A stretch of DNA of 34,830 nucleotides from an uncultured Pseudomonadota bacterium (lineage in GTDB: Bacteria > Pseudomonadota > Alphaproteobacteria > Rs-D84): assembly GCA_949288265.1 (NCBI GenBank), contig CASEJM010000018.1, positions 1 to 34,830 of the forward strand. Reading direction: 5' to 3'. Shown here piece by piece: positions 25,526 through 32,486 of the stretch. Both the position numbers and the translations under genes were made by a program. Each line of letters starts with the position of its first letter. Within the stretch, counting starts at the first letter, position 1. The notes under the pieces are model-generated. The model saw nothing but the letters and a program-made list of their open reading frames with translations. It did no database searches and was not told the origin of the DNA.

Positions 25526-27971
25526 AATCTTCTGGAACACATTCGTATTCAGTTTCATTTTTATTAACTTGTTTATAACCACTATCACACAGGCAAACAT
25601 TGTTAGTCATCTTATATCCTGTGTCGCATACACATAATCCACTACTACCTCTTCTTGAATGTGCAGGACATGATGCGTAACAATACGAACCAACTCTATC
25701 ATAATTCTCAATACAACGGCATCTTTCATTTGTACATTGGGTATTGCTTTGACCAAATTCACTTCCACAAGTTGGGTCATACCTAGAATTATCCGGACAT
25801 AGTAATGACTGATAAAACATTTCAGATATATTATCAATGCAATTATTATCGTTATGCCCACCATCTTTAGTATTACATGAATTATCCGTATCTTTATCAA
25901 ATACAGCATAAGCGCATGTTAAGGCGACATTACGACAAGCCCCGCGCATAACATTATAAATTCCTCCAATACTTGCGCTTGTAGACCAAGCATTAACCTG
26001 CGTTACCTGCTGATTATAACAATTAGCTATGTCCAACATACAATTAGACGCATAGTCAGATATAATTTGCTGCTGCTCCGCTTTAATATTTACCATAGCA
26101 CGTTGAACGTAATTAATAACGACATCATTAAAACTTATGTAATTTCCGCGATCATCATAAGTATAAGCCTGACATTTATCAAGAACTGCGCGACACAAAC
26201 CTTCATCGGTAACTTCTTGTTTTGTACCAATTTTCTGCAACAAATATTTTACTATACACGCACCGTTATTACCCACTGTTTTTTCATCAGTAACCTCAGC
26301 GATACAATCGTCATAACTAATTTGCATATTATAAGAATCTTGCAGGAATTTTTTTGTTATATCTGCATTATTATAATTTTCCATAAAATCGGTAATATCA
26401 GTAATATCTTGCCCTAAAACAACCTCACCATTTTCATCAATATATCTTTTGGTTGGGTCCAAACATTTGGTGTAATCTGCGCCACATACCATCTCGTCTG
26501 TCATACATGTGTCCAAAGCAGCAATACAACCTTTTGCATCGTATTGATTTTTATTTTCTAAAACCGCCAATCTAGCTTTTTGCAACATCAAATTTGCGCT
26601 ACGAACATTTGAAACCAAGGTTTCATTCATTTTTGTTAAACCTTGTTCATATGAAATGCAATCCTTATCAATGGCCAGATCGTAATTTGCCGTTATCTGA
26701 TCAATGTTTGCCCCGGCAGATTCGCACTGAGTCAAAACAGTTTTACATCTATTCTTTGCGGCATTATATAAATCTTTACCGCGTAAATTAGAAAAATTCG
26801 TCGTCCCCATATTCAAAAAGTCAAGATTGAATATATCCGCAATGTCAGAAGAGAAATCAAGATCCATATCTAAACCAAATGCAGAAGATCCATAACTAGA
26901 CGTAGTTGCACTTGCCGGGTCGCGGATAAGAGCTTCTATTTCTTCCAACATATTACGGGTTTCAGATGTATCTTTTGCACCGCTTAAAGCCTCTTCTGCT
27001 TCTGTTTCACTCATAATTGCTCGGATTTCATCTGCAGACAAACCGACATAACGAATTCGTTGGGCAACCTCATTTAATTGATTGTTTGCGTCCGTTACAG
27101 CCTCTTGAACGCGCGTATAGTTTGATAAATTAGAAGAGCAAGAACAACGCCCCTGATTAGAATCTATTACCGCACAGAATTGATCCATACAATCATTATA
27201 TTGCTGCTGACATGAAGAATTTAAATCAGAAGTTAAATCTAAACGTTGCTTTGCTTCTGCAATTGATTCAGCGGTTGCAACATTTGTCGTTGTTGTCGTC
27301 GTCACGGCACGCGACTGAACACCGCGAATTTCTTCATCAATATTAGAACCAGTTTTAATGTTAGTACCGGCAATAGTTGCACGTCCACCAACCTCTGCCG
27401 TAGAAGGTCGCAAAGTTAAACCAGCACGACGAACAGCAGGGTTATTATTTATACTTGCAGCTTCGACCCTTGGATTAAGCCCAACCGTATTCACAGTTGC
27501 TTCCAAATTTTCACGCGCAGAATTCGTACTAGTCTGAGAAATGCTTGATCTAGACGCAGCCCCACTTTTTACAGTATTCGCAGTTCCACGTCCAGTTGTA
27601 TTTGCTGTTGTAGTAGAGTCTAAATTTAACAAACGAGAACCAACCCGAATCATACTAGAATTATCTACAACATCATCGCTAACGGTTGTTGCACTACGAC
27701 TTATAACGCTACGTTCTGTATCGTTCCGTACATCTAAATCGTTTGAATCTTCTGCCCCGGCTTTTGAAGTTACAACTGTCGCTGCAGGTGTAGTTGTACG
27801 TGATACCTGAGCCCTAGAAACAGTACCAGCACCACGATTACTGGTACTAGTTTGATTATTAGAATTTCCTGTTGCCGGTACAACACGAGACACAGTTGTT
27901 ACAGTACCGTCTGCAAATGCAAACGGCGCAGTCAAAGCAATCAAGAAAAAGCACAAAGGCAATCTTCTCAT
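25524..27971 (-). CDS. Large exported cysteine-rich VSR-motif protein (paralogue 1)
   Basis: An 815-aa secreted protein of no family known to me. A signal peptide ends at about residue 20 (PFAFA). Residues 21-250 are serine/threonine-rich with VSR-type motifs (TVSR, QVSR, VISR). From 254 on there are 34 cysteines. The first module has Cys254, 261, 266, 276, 278; other pairs are spaced C-x6-C (409/416, 482/489/496/503, 593/600, 644/651, 679/686) in helical sequence. The end (768-811) is a short EGF-like stretch (CVCDTGYKMTN, CLCDSGYK). The ATG lies 11 bases after a TATAAT, with no Shine-Dalgarno. Its relative at 28845 shares the first module exactly, so the pair look like duplicated surface or periplasmic structural proteins. 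Confidence 0.8.
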   Translation of the reverse strand: MRRLPLCFFLIALTAPFAFADGTVTTVSRVVPATGNSNNQTSTSNRGAGTVSRAQVSRTTTPAATVVTSKAGAEDSNDLDVRNDTERSVISRSATTVSDDVVDNSSMIRVGSRLLNLDSTTTANTTGRGTANTVKSGAASRSSISQTSTNSARENLEATVNTVGLNPRVEAASINNNPAVRRAGLTLRPSTAEVGGRATIAGTNIKTGSNIDEEIRGVQSRAVTTTTTTNVATAESIAEAKQRLDLTSDLNSSCQQQYNDCMDQFCAVIDSNQGRCSCSSNLSNYTRVQEAVTDANNQLNEVAQRIRYVGLSADEIRAIMSETEAEEALSGAKDTSETRNMLEEIEALIRDPASATTSSYGSSAFGLDMDLDFSSDIADIFNLDFLNMGTTNFSNLRGKDLYNAAKNRCKTVLTQCESAGANIDQITANYDLAIDKDCISYEQGLTKMNETLVSNVRSANLMLQKARLAVLENKNQYDAKGCIAALDTCMTDEMVCGADYTKCLDPTKRYIDENGEVVLGQDITDITDFMENYNNADITKKFLQDSYNMQISYDDCIAEVTDEKTVGNNGACIVKYLLQKIGTKQEVTDEGLCRAVLDKCQAYTYDDRGNYISFNDVVINYVQRAMVNIKAEQQQIISDYASNCMLDIANCYNQQVTQVNAWSTSASIGGIYNVMRGACRNVALTCAYAVFDKDTDNSCNTKDGGHNDNNCIDNISEMFYQSLLCPDNSRYDPTCGSEFGQSNTQCTNERCRCIENYDRVGSYCYASCPAHSRRGSSGLCVCDTGYKMTNNVCLCDSGYKQVNKNETEYECVPED

Positions 27972-27982
27972 ATTATTATGTA

Positions 27983-27991
27983 ATTATAACA
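27983..27991 (-). promoter_or_regulatory. Extended -10 promoter of the 815-aa gene
   Basis: Minus-strand TGTTATAAT (hexamer 27988-27983), followed by TA as in the promoter of the paralogue (31272-31264). It ends 11 bases before the ATG. Confidence 0.6.
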
Positions 27992-28040
27992 CAACTAAGC
28001 CCGACAAAAAAGATGAAAAAATTATTATTTACAAATTAAA

Positions 28041-28069
28041 TAAAAATCCGCCAATTGGCGGATTTTTTT
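28041..28069. terminator. Terminator of rplU-rpmA
   Basis: AATCCGCC-AATT-GGCGGATT is a perfect palindrome with flanking A and T runs, lying directly after the rpmA stop codon on the minus strand. Confidence 0.9.
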
Positions 28070-28334
28070 ATTTAGCCTCGGACTCAGGAATAACAGAAAC
28101 AGTTTTTCTATCACCCTGACCTTTTTTGAATTTCACAATGCCTGCAATTTTTGCAAACAAAGTATGATCCTTACCCATACCAACATTCAAACCTGGGTGT
28201 ACAGACGTGCCACGCTGACGAATGATGATATTTCCTGGAATAACACGAGTGCCGCCAGATTTCTTAACACCTAAACGACGCCCTGGTGTATCGCGTCCGT
28301 TCGCTGACGCAGAACCCATTTTCTTATGTGCCAT
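28068..28334 (-). CDS. rpmA: 50S ribosomal protein L27
   Basis: An 88-aa L27: [20 protein letters not shown] at the start, then [20 protein letters not shown] and [16 protein letters not shown]. The N-terminal tail that reaches the peptidyl transferase centre is present without the cleavable extension of Firmicutes. AAAGGAG lies ahead of the ATG. It follows rplU by 48 bases, a gap filled by a hairpin. Confidence 0.97.
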   Translation of the reverse strand: MAHKKMGSASANGRDTPGRRLGVKKSGGTRVIPGNIIIRQRGTSVHPGLNVGMGKDHTLFAKIAGIVKFKKGQGDRKTVSVIPESEAK

Positions 28335-28347
28335 AATTAAACTCCTT

Positions 28348-28386
28348 TTAATTTCTGATTAATCTGATTTATACACCAGAAATTAA
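28348..28386 (-). promoter_or_regulatory. Intercistronic hairpin between rplU and rpmA
   Basis: TTAATTTCTG (28348-28357) and CAGAAATTAA (28377-28386) are perfect reverse complements with a 19-base loop. In the message the 5' arm overlaps the rplU stop codon and the 3' arm abuts the rpmA Shine-Dalgarno, so it may tune rpmA translation or mRNA stability. It lacks a T run, so it is not a terminator. Confidence 0.5.
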
Positions 28387-28682
28387 CCTTTAATTTCCGT
28401 AATTTTTAATACAGTTATATACTGACGATGCCCATGCGTGCGACGATAGTTCTGACGACGCTTTTTCTTAAACACCAAAACTTTATCCGTACGTTTCTGT
28501 TCCAAAACTTCAGCAACAACTTTGGCACCATCAACAAAAGGTGTACCAACTTTATCATCAAGCATTAAAACCTGATCGAATTCAATCTTACCTTCGGCAT
28601 TCAGCTTTTCAACTTTTACAATATCACCCTGCTTTACGCGATATTGTTTACCACCGGTTTGGAAAATTGCAACATTGCTCAT
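28383..28682 (-). CDS. rplU: 50S ribosomal protein L21
   Basis: A 99-aa L21: FQTGGKQYRVKQGDIVKVEK at the start, and KKKRRQNYRRTHGHRQYITV near the end, the RNA-binding signature. AAGAGAAAG precedes the ATG. With rpmA it forms the usual two-gene unit; obgE, often next, is absent, because a terminator follows rpmA. Confidence 0.97.
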   Translation of the reverse strand: MSNVAIFQTGGKQYRVKQGDIVKVEKLNAEGKIEFDQVLMLDDKVGTPFVDGAKVVAEVLEQKRTDKVLVFKKKRRQNYRRTHGHRQYITVLKITEIKG

Positions 28683-28734
28683 TTTCTTTCTCTTTTGTAT
28701 TGTTCTTGTTCTATTTTGTCTAAAAGTTTCTACA

Positions 28735-28762
28735 AAAGTATCATTTTTTTATAAAAAGTCAA
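28735..28762 (-). promoter_or_regulatory. Promoter of rplU-rpmA
   Basis: Minus-strand TTGACT (28762-28757), a 16-base spacer and TACTTT (28740-28735) with an extended TG, leaving a leader of about 45 bases. Confidence 0.55.
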
Positions 28763-28803
28763 GCGTTTTGCATAATTTTTTCTACAAAACGTATTACAAA
28801 CGA

Positions 28804-28829
28804 TAAAAAAACCGCCCCAACGGGCGGTT
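28804..28829 (-). terminator. Terminator of the 777-aa gene
   Basis: ACCGCCC-CAAC-GGGCGGT (28811-28828), followed on the minus strand by a T run (plus-strand A run 28805-28811). It lies 16 bases after the stop codon. Confidence 0.85.
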
Positions 28830-28844
28830 AGAATATTAAATAAC

Positions 28845-31178
28845 TTATTGACTTACACAGGCACCATTTTGAACGGTATAACCAGATTTACACGATACCA
28901 AGCTGCATCCGCTCCAAGACTGAGTACCTGTATTCCACGTCTGTGATGCTGATTCTGCATTTGGATCAGAATGTATACATGATTTTGTATTAGGTACGCA
29001 GCTATTTCCTTCTAAATGCTGCCCTGCTGGGCAACTTGTCGCCGACCAGCCACCGTTTGTATTTATACTGGACCAATTACGTACACCATCAATACCAACG
29101 CTTTGTAAGCATGCTTCACGTAACACAGGAGAAGAACCCTCTACAGCATCTCTTGCATATGAATCGTCCAAGATTTCTGCCAAAGTTATAATATTACGAC
29201 ATGTATTTGTTTCATAATCAGTCGTATTATCACACTTCTGTGTAGAATCATCTTCTTTATCTATAACCGCCAGCAATGAATTATTTGGCGCACTGCAAAT
29301 CATTTCTTCATAGCAATGAGGAACGTTTGCAACCTGGGCACAATATGTCTTTATACGGCTTGTACTCCAAGAAGTATTTGTCGTTTCTTGTGTCGTATAA
29401 CAATCATACAATTCTGCCAAACATTCGTTAAAGTTATTACGTGCCGTCTTATAATCACTTGCAATAGTTTCTTGTTCTTCTTGATAGAACTCTAAACGTT
29501 TTTGTTGCAAGGCCTGCTGTGCAGCAACTTTCTGATATCCTATATTCTGAGCAGTTGTGCTTAATTGCTCACCATACGCATCACAATCAGCATTCGCATC
29601 CAGCGCATATTTCTGCATGATACTACGACGCGCATCCGCAACCGGTTTACGTAAATCTGCATAAGGGTCACCAGAGGCAGTTGTGTAACCAAAGCACGTT
29701 GCAGAATTAGATGCAGTATAACCAGTACTCGGTTCAATAAAATCTAATTCATACGTACCTGTATTGGACACAGAAATATAACTATTATAATTATATGGGC
29801 ACTGCGAACGTCCGTTACCACATTTGTTACTGCCAGAAGGAGGCGTACCACACGCTTCATAAATACCATTAAAGCAAGAATCCAAAACGCGGTTACATAC
29901 GTTGTTATGGGCATATTCAAATAATTCATAGCCCCACGTTTCTGCCAAAGAATCTTTTAAATTATCAGCGTCTGCAAAAGCCCCATCTATACCAGCCAAA
30001 CTTCCAACAACGTTTGTAAGATTTTCAAAAGCAGATGTTGTGCTATCAACATCATCTGTTAATATTGTAAGCGTCTGTTCTTTAGCTTCTGCCCAAGACT
30101 GCAATGATGCTAAAATATCACTACCAGAACCATCTAACGAAGCAATATCGAAACCGAAGTTATTCCCTTCTTTCTTACAATACGATGGCGCAGAAGATTT
30201 ACTACACGAGCTATCAAACAAAGCATGTTGTTCGCACCAATCACCAAATTCATTATCAGACGCGGTACCGTTTTTACTTACATCTTTCCAAGAAACACAG
30301 TTCATAACTTTTTCTGCATCAGTTAATTGAAAGGCTTGACTTACATCTTTACCTTTAGTTGCAATTAACAGTGCTAATTCACCCGAAACTTGAATTAATT
30401 CTTCATTTGCTTTTTCCAATGCAGCTTCTGCTTCTGCGAAAGCTTTTACACGACCGGCACATGCGCAACGACGTTGCGCAGCATTACGTGCAGTACAAAT
30501 TTCATCCATACACGCATAATACGATTCCATACAGTTATTATAAGCTTCTGCAGAAATCAAACCAGTTGTAGAATCAATTATGTTTGAATAATTACCCGTA
30601 TACAACTTACTTTGCAAATAAGTATATGTATTAGTTGCAGCAGAATTACTGCCACGTATTGCGCTGCCTTGCAAAGAAATGCGTGCGACATTATTCGTAG
30701 CTGTACGCGAAACAACACTACGCGCCGCAGTAGCACCATTAGTAGCCGTAGTACGAGATACTACATTTCTTGGTGCCCCCCCCCTAGACACTGTTGCACT
30801 TGTCGCAGTTCCACGAGAACTTGATACACTTGGACGACCAGAAGCAGTAGAAACAGAACTTGTCGCAACTGTCGGGGCTGTTACAGTCCGAGAAGTTACA
30901 CCACGCGCAATCGTCGCAGAATTATTAGACGCTGTCGTACCGCGTGATACAACACTTGACGATGTATTACGTGCATTTGCCGGACGAGAAGAAGAACGAA
31001 CGCTGCCGTTGGATCTAGGCGACTGAACATTACTTGTATTAGTTACCATCGGCGCAATCGGGTCAGCAAATACTGCCCGCATAGATATTAACGTTGAGCA
31101 AACAAAGAATGCACCTGCCAGTAAAAATACTGTACCCATTGCATTCTTACAATGTTCTGCGAAATTACGGCTTTTCAT
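28845..31178 (-). CDS. Large exported cysteine-rich VSR-motif protein (paralogue 2)
   Basis: A 777-aa secreted protein. An N-terminal hydrophobic stretch (15-38, ending RAVFA) is a signal peptide with a long n-region. Residues 40-180 are serine/threonine/arginine-rich with VVSRG, VTSRT, TVSRG, VVSRT and VVSRT. From 216 there are 30 cysteines. The module Cys216, 223, 228, 238, 240 has exactly the spacing of the 815-aa paralogue, and later C-x6-C pairs (428/435, 453/460, 586/593) and a WSTS string (604-607) also match it. The end is a cysteine-rich tail (CPAGQHLEGNSC, CKSGYTVQNGAC). AGGAG precedes the ATG and the leader is about 78 bases. Function unknown; a surface or periplasmic scaffold stabilised by disulfides is my inference. 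Confidence 0.8.
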   Translation of the reverse strand: MKSRNFAEHCKNAMGTVFLLAGAFFVCSTLISMRAVFADPIAPMVTNTSNVQSPRSNGSVRSSSRPANARNTSSSVVSRGTTASNNSATIARGVTSRTVTAPTVATSSVSTASGRPSVSSSRGTATSATVSRGGAPRNVVSRTTATNGATAARSVVSRTATNNVARISLQGSAIRGSNSAATNTYTYLQSKLYTGNYSNIIDSTTGLISAEAYNNCMESYYACMDEICTARNAAQRRCACAGRVKAFAEAEAALEKANEELIQVSGELALLIATKGKDVSQAFQLTDAEKVMNCVSWKDVSKNGTASDNEFGDWCEQHALFDSSCSKSSAPSYCKKEGNNFGFDIASLDGSGSDILASLQSWAEAKEQTLTILTDDVDSTTSAFENLTNVVGSLAGIDGAFADADNLKDSLAETWGYELFEYAHNNVCNRVLDSCFNGIYEACGTPPSGSNKCGNGRSQCPYNYNSYISVSNTGTYELDFIEPSTGYTASNSATCFGYTTASGDPYADLRKPVADARRSIMQKYALDANADCDAYGEQLSTTAQNIGYQKVAAQQALQQKRLEFYQEEQETIASDYKTARNNFNECLAELYDCYTTQETTNTSWSTSRIKTYCAQVANVPHCYEEMICSAPNNSLLAVIDKEDDSTQKCDNTTDYETNTCRNIITLAEILDDSYARDAVEGSSPVLREACLQSVGIDGVRNWSSINTNGGWSATSCPAGQHLEGNSCVPNTKSCIHSDPNAESASQTWNTGTQSWSGCSLVSCKSGYTVQNGACVSQ

Positions 31179-31263
31179 AAATACTCTCCTGTATTCCGGA
31201 ACGCCCGGAAAACCCGCTGTTTAACGGTATAATCTTCCCCAGACTACCCGCCTATTTTTTATA

Positions 31264-31272
31264 ATTATAACA
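31264..31272 (-). promoter_or_regulatory. Extended -10 promoter of the 777-aa gene
   Basis: Minus-strand TGTTATAAT (hexamer 31269-31264), then TTA as in the 815-aa paralogue's promoter. The leader can form small GC-rich hairpins such as CCGG-AACGC-CCGG (31199-31211). Confidence 0.55.
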
Positions 31273-31331
31273 TTTTTAGCGCACTCTGTAAATAAGAAAA
31301 CCCGCAATCACAAAGCGGAATTTTTTATTAT

Positions 31332-31360
31332 TTGTTCAAACAAGTATATGATGATATAAT
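31332..31360 (+). promoter_or_regulatory. Promoter of the PagL-like gene
   Basis: TTGTTC (31332-31337, weak), a 17-base spacer and TATAAT (31355-31360) within the extended -10 TGATATAAT, ending eight bases before the ATG at 31369. Confidence 0.65.
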
Positions 31361-31368
31361 TACCCGAT

Positions 31369-31932
31369 ATGAAAAAGTATATTGCTTTATTTTTATCTTT
31401 ATTAAGTATACCCGCTTTGGCGGACACAGACAGAATCAACCCAATGTTTGGTACCGACACTGATAACGCCATTGCGCTATACGCATCTCAAGGAACAAGT
31501 CCTGGTTCTTTATTAAAATTAATAAATCCATTTTTGTGGAATTTTGAACCGATGACAAATATCATGCTGCAATACAGTCAGCCAATGGAGATATTCAGAC
31601 TGCCTGCTCGTATGAATATAGCTTTAGTTCAAAACTTTGGTTACAGTCATGATGATGGTTTGAATTTTATTGCAGCAGGTATTTCTTGGGACATATCACT
31701 TTTAGATTGGCACGGATTTTATATAGGCGTTGGAATAGGTCCTTATATGAGGGATTCAGGTGATAGATATGTAGAAAGTCGTTTGGTATTTGGTGAACGG
31801 GTATTCATAGGAAAAAATATTTCTGACCGTTGGCGCATAGAATGGTTTACACAACACTTTTCTAACGGCAGTTTTACAGAAATAAATCGCGGTTTTAATT
31901 TTACGGGACTTGCAATAAATTACAGCTTTTAA
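31369..31932 (+). CDS. PagL-like lipid A 3-O-deacylase
   Basis: A 187-aa outer-membrane protein: signal peptide (cleavage after IPALA) and alternating beta-strand sequence ending in aromatic residues (AINYSF), typical of a small barrel. Near the C-terminus FTQHFSNGSFTEINRGFNF carries the His-x-Ser-Asn motif of PagL (His163, Ser165), which removes the 3-O acyl chain of lipid A and so dampens host recognition. The third catalytic residue cannot be placed with confidence. No Shine-Dalgarno is present and the -10 lies eight bases ahead, so it is probably leaderless. It is divergent from the 777-aa gene. It implies that the organism makes lipid A. Confidence 0.8.
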   Translation: MKKYIALFLSLLSIPALADTDRINPMFGTDTDNAIALYASQGTSPGSLLKLINPFLWNFEPMTNIMLQYSQPMEIFRLPARMNIALVQNFGYSHDDGLNFIAAGISWDISLLDWHGFYIGVGIGPYMRDSGDRYVESRLVFGERVFIGKNISDRWRIEWFTQHFSNGSFTEINRGFNFTGLAINYSF

Positions 31933-31939
31933 ACCAAAA

Positions 31940-31965
31940 TAAAAACGCCCTTTCGGGCGTTTTTA
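31940..31965. terminator. Bidirectional terminator after the PagL-like gene
   Basis: ACGCCC-TTTC-GGGCGT (31945-31960) with A and T runs; it serves the PagL-like gene and the broken gene on the other strand. Confidence 0.88.
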
Positions 31966-32409
31966 TTATTTACTTCTAGTATTCTTTTTTGTATTTCTCC
32001 ATTCAGAATACAATTTACCAAAAAACGCATGGTCTTCCCAAACATTCATAAATTTATTAAAATTCGCCTGTCTTTCAATACCTTCTTTTAAGTAACCCGA
32101 CTTCATAGCCGCCTTACACGACGCTGTATTCTTTATACATGCTTTCCATACTAACTTATGAAACCCCATACCAAAAGAAACTTTTAACTTATTCGCGAAT
32201 GATTTATTATTACCCAATAAAAATCATATTCTTCTTCTGGTTTTGTTATTAGCACCATTGACAAAAACTTAAAGTGTTGGCGTTGCTCGGAAATTTTATC
32301 GTATAAAAATTGTGCAAATTCAAAACTTGCCTTTGGCAACGGTTTTAAATTCAGTCTTTTAGTTTTTATTAGCTTTTTTAAAATTCTTTGGAATTTTTAC
32401 CTTTTCCAT
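31966..32409 (-). pseudogene. Small gene broken by two compensating frameshifts
   Basis: Three overlapping minus-strand frames join into one 147-aa protein if two single-base run-length changes are corrected: one A fewer in the run at 32374-32379 (plus-strand T6), and one T more in the run at 32219-32223 (plus-strand A5). The start at 32409 has an ideal AGGAG and an extended -10 box. The pieces read MEKVKIPKNFKK, then LIKTKRLNLKPLPKASFEFA through EEEYDF, then LLGNNKSFANKLKVSFG to the stop at 31966. The product is basic and unknown to me. It may be a true pseudogene, a run-length switch or sequencing error. Read alone, the last 83 codons would start at a TTG. Confidence 0.7.
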
Positions 32410-32433
32410 TTTATCTCCTGTTTATAAATATCC

Positions 32434-32442
32434 ACTATATCA
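32434..32442 (-). promoter_or_regulatory. Extended -10 promoter of the broken gene
   Basis: Minus-strand TGATATAGT (hexamer 32439-32434), about 25 bases before the ATG at 32409; the Shine-Dalgarno AGGAG lies between. Confidence 0.5.
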
Positions 32443-32443
32443 T

Positions 32444-32474
32444 AAAAGACCGTCTGTTTCCAGACGGTCTTTTT
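32444..32474. terminator. Terminator downstream of ppdK
   Basis: AAAAGACCGTCTG-TTTC-CAGACGGTCTTTT (32444-32473) is a perfect 13-bp hairpin with a T run, lying 13 bases after the ppdK stop. Confidence 0.92.
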
Positions 32475-32486
32475 ACTTTTCCAAGA

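Noticed and set aside
31291-31327. A terminator (CCGC/GCGG then a T run) just ahead of the PagL-like gene on the plus strand
   Set aside because: The stem is only four pairs with a nine-base loop, and no plus-strand gene lies upstream for it to end.
32219-32379. Programmed ribosomal frameshifting in the broken gene
   Set aside because: The first change would need a +1 shift with no recognisable slippery stop context, and the second a -1 shift. Two opposite programmed shifts in one short gene are unlikely; run-length changes explain both.
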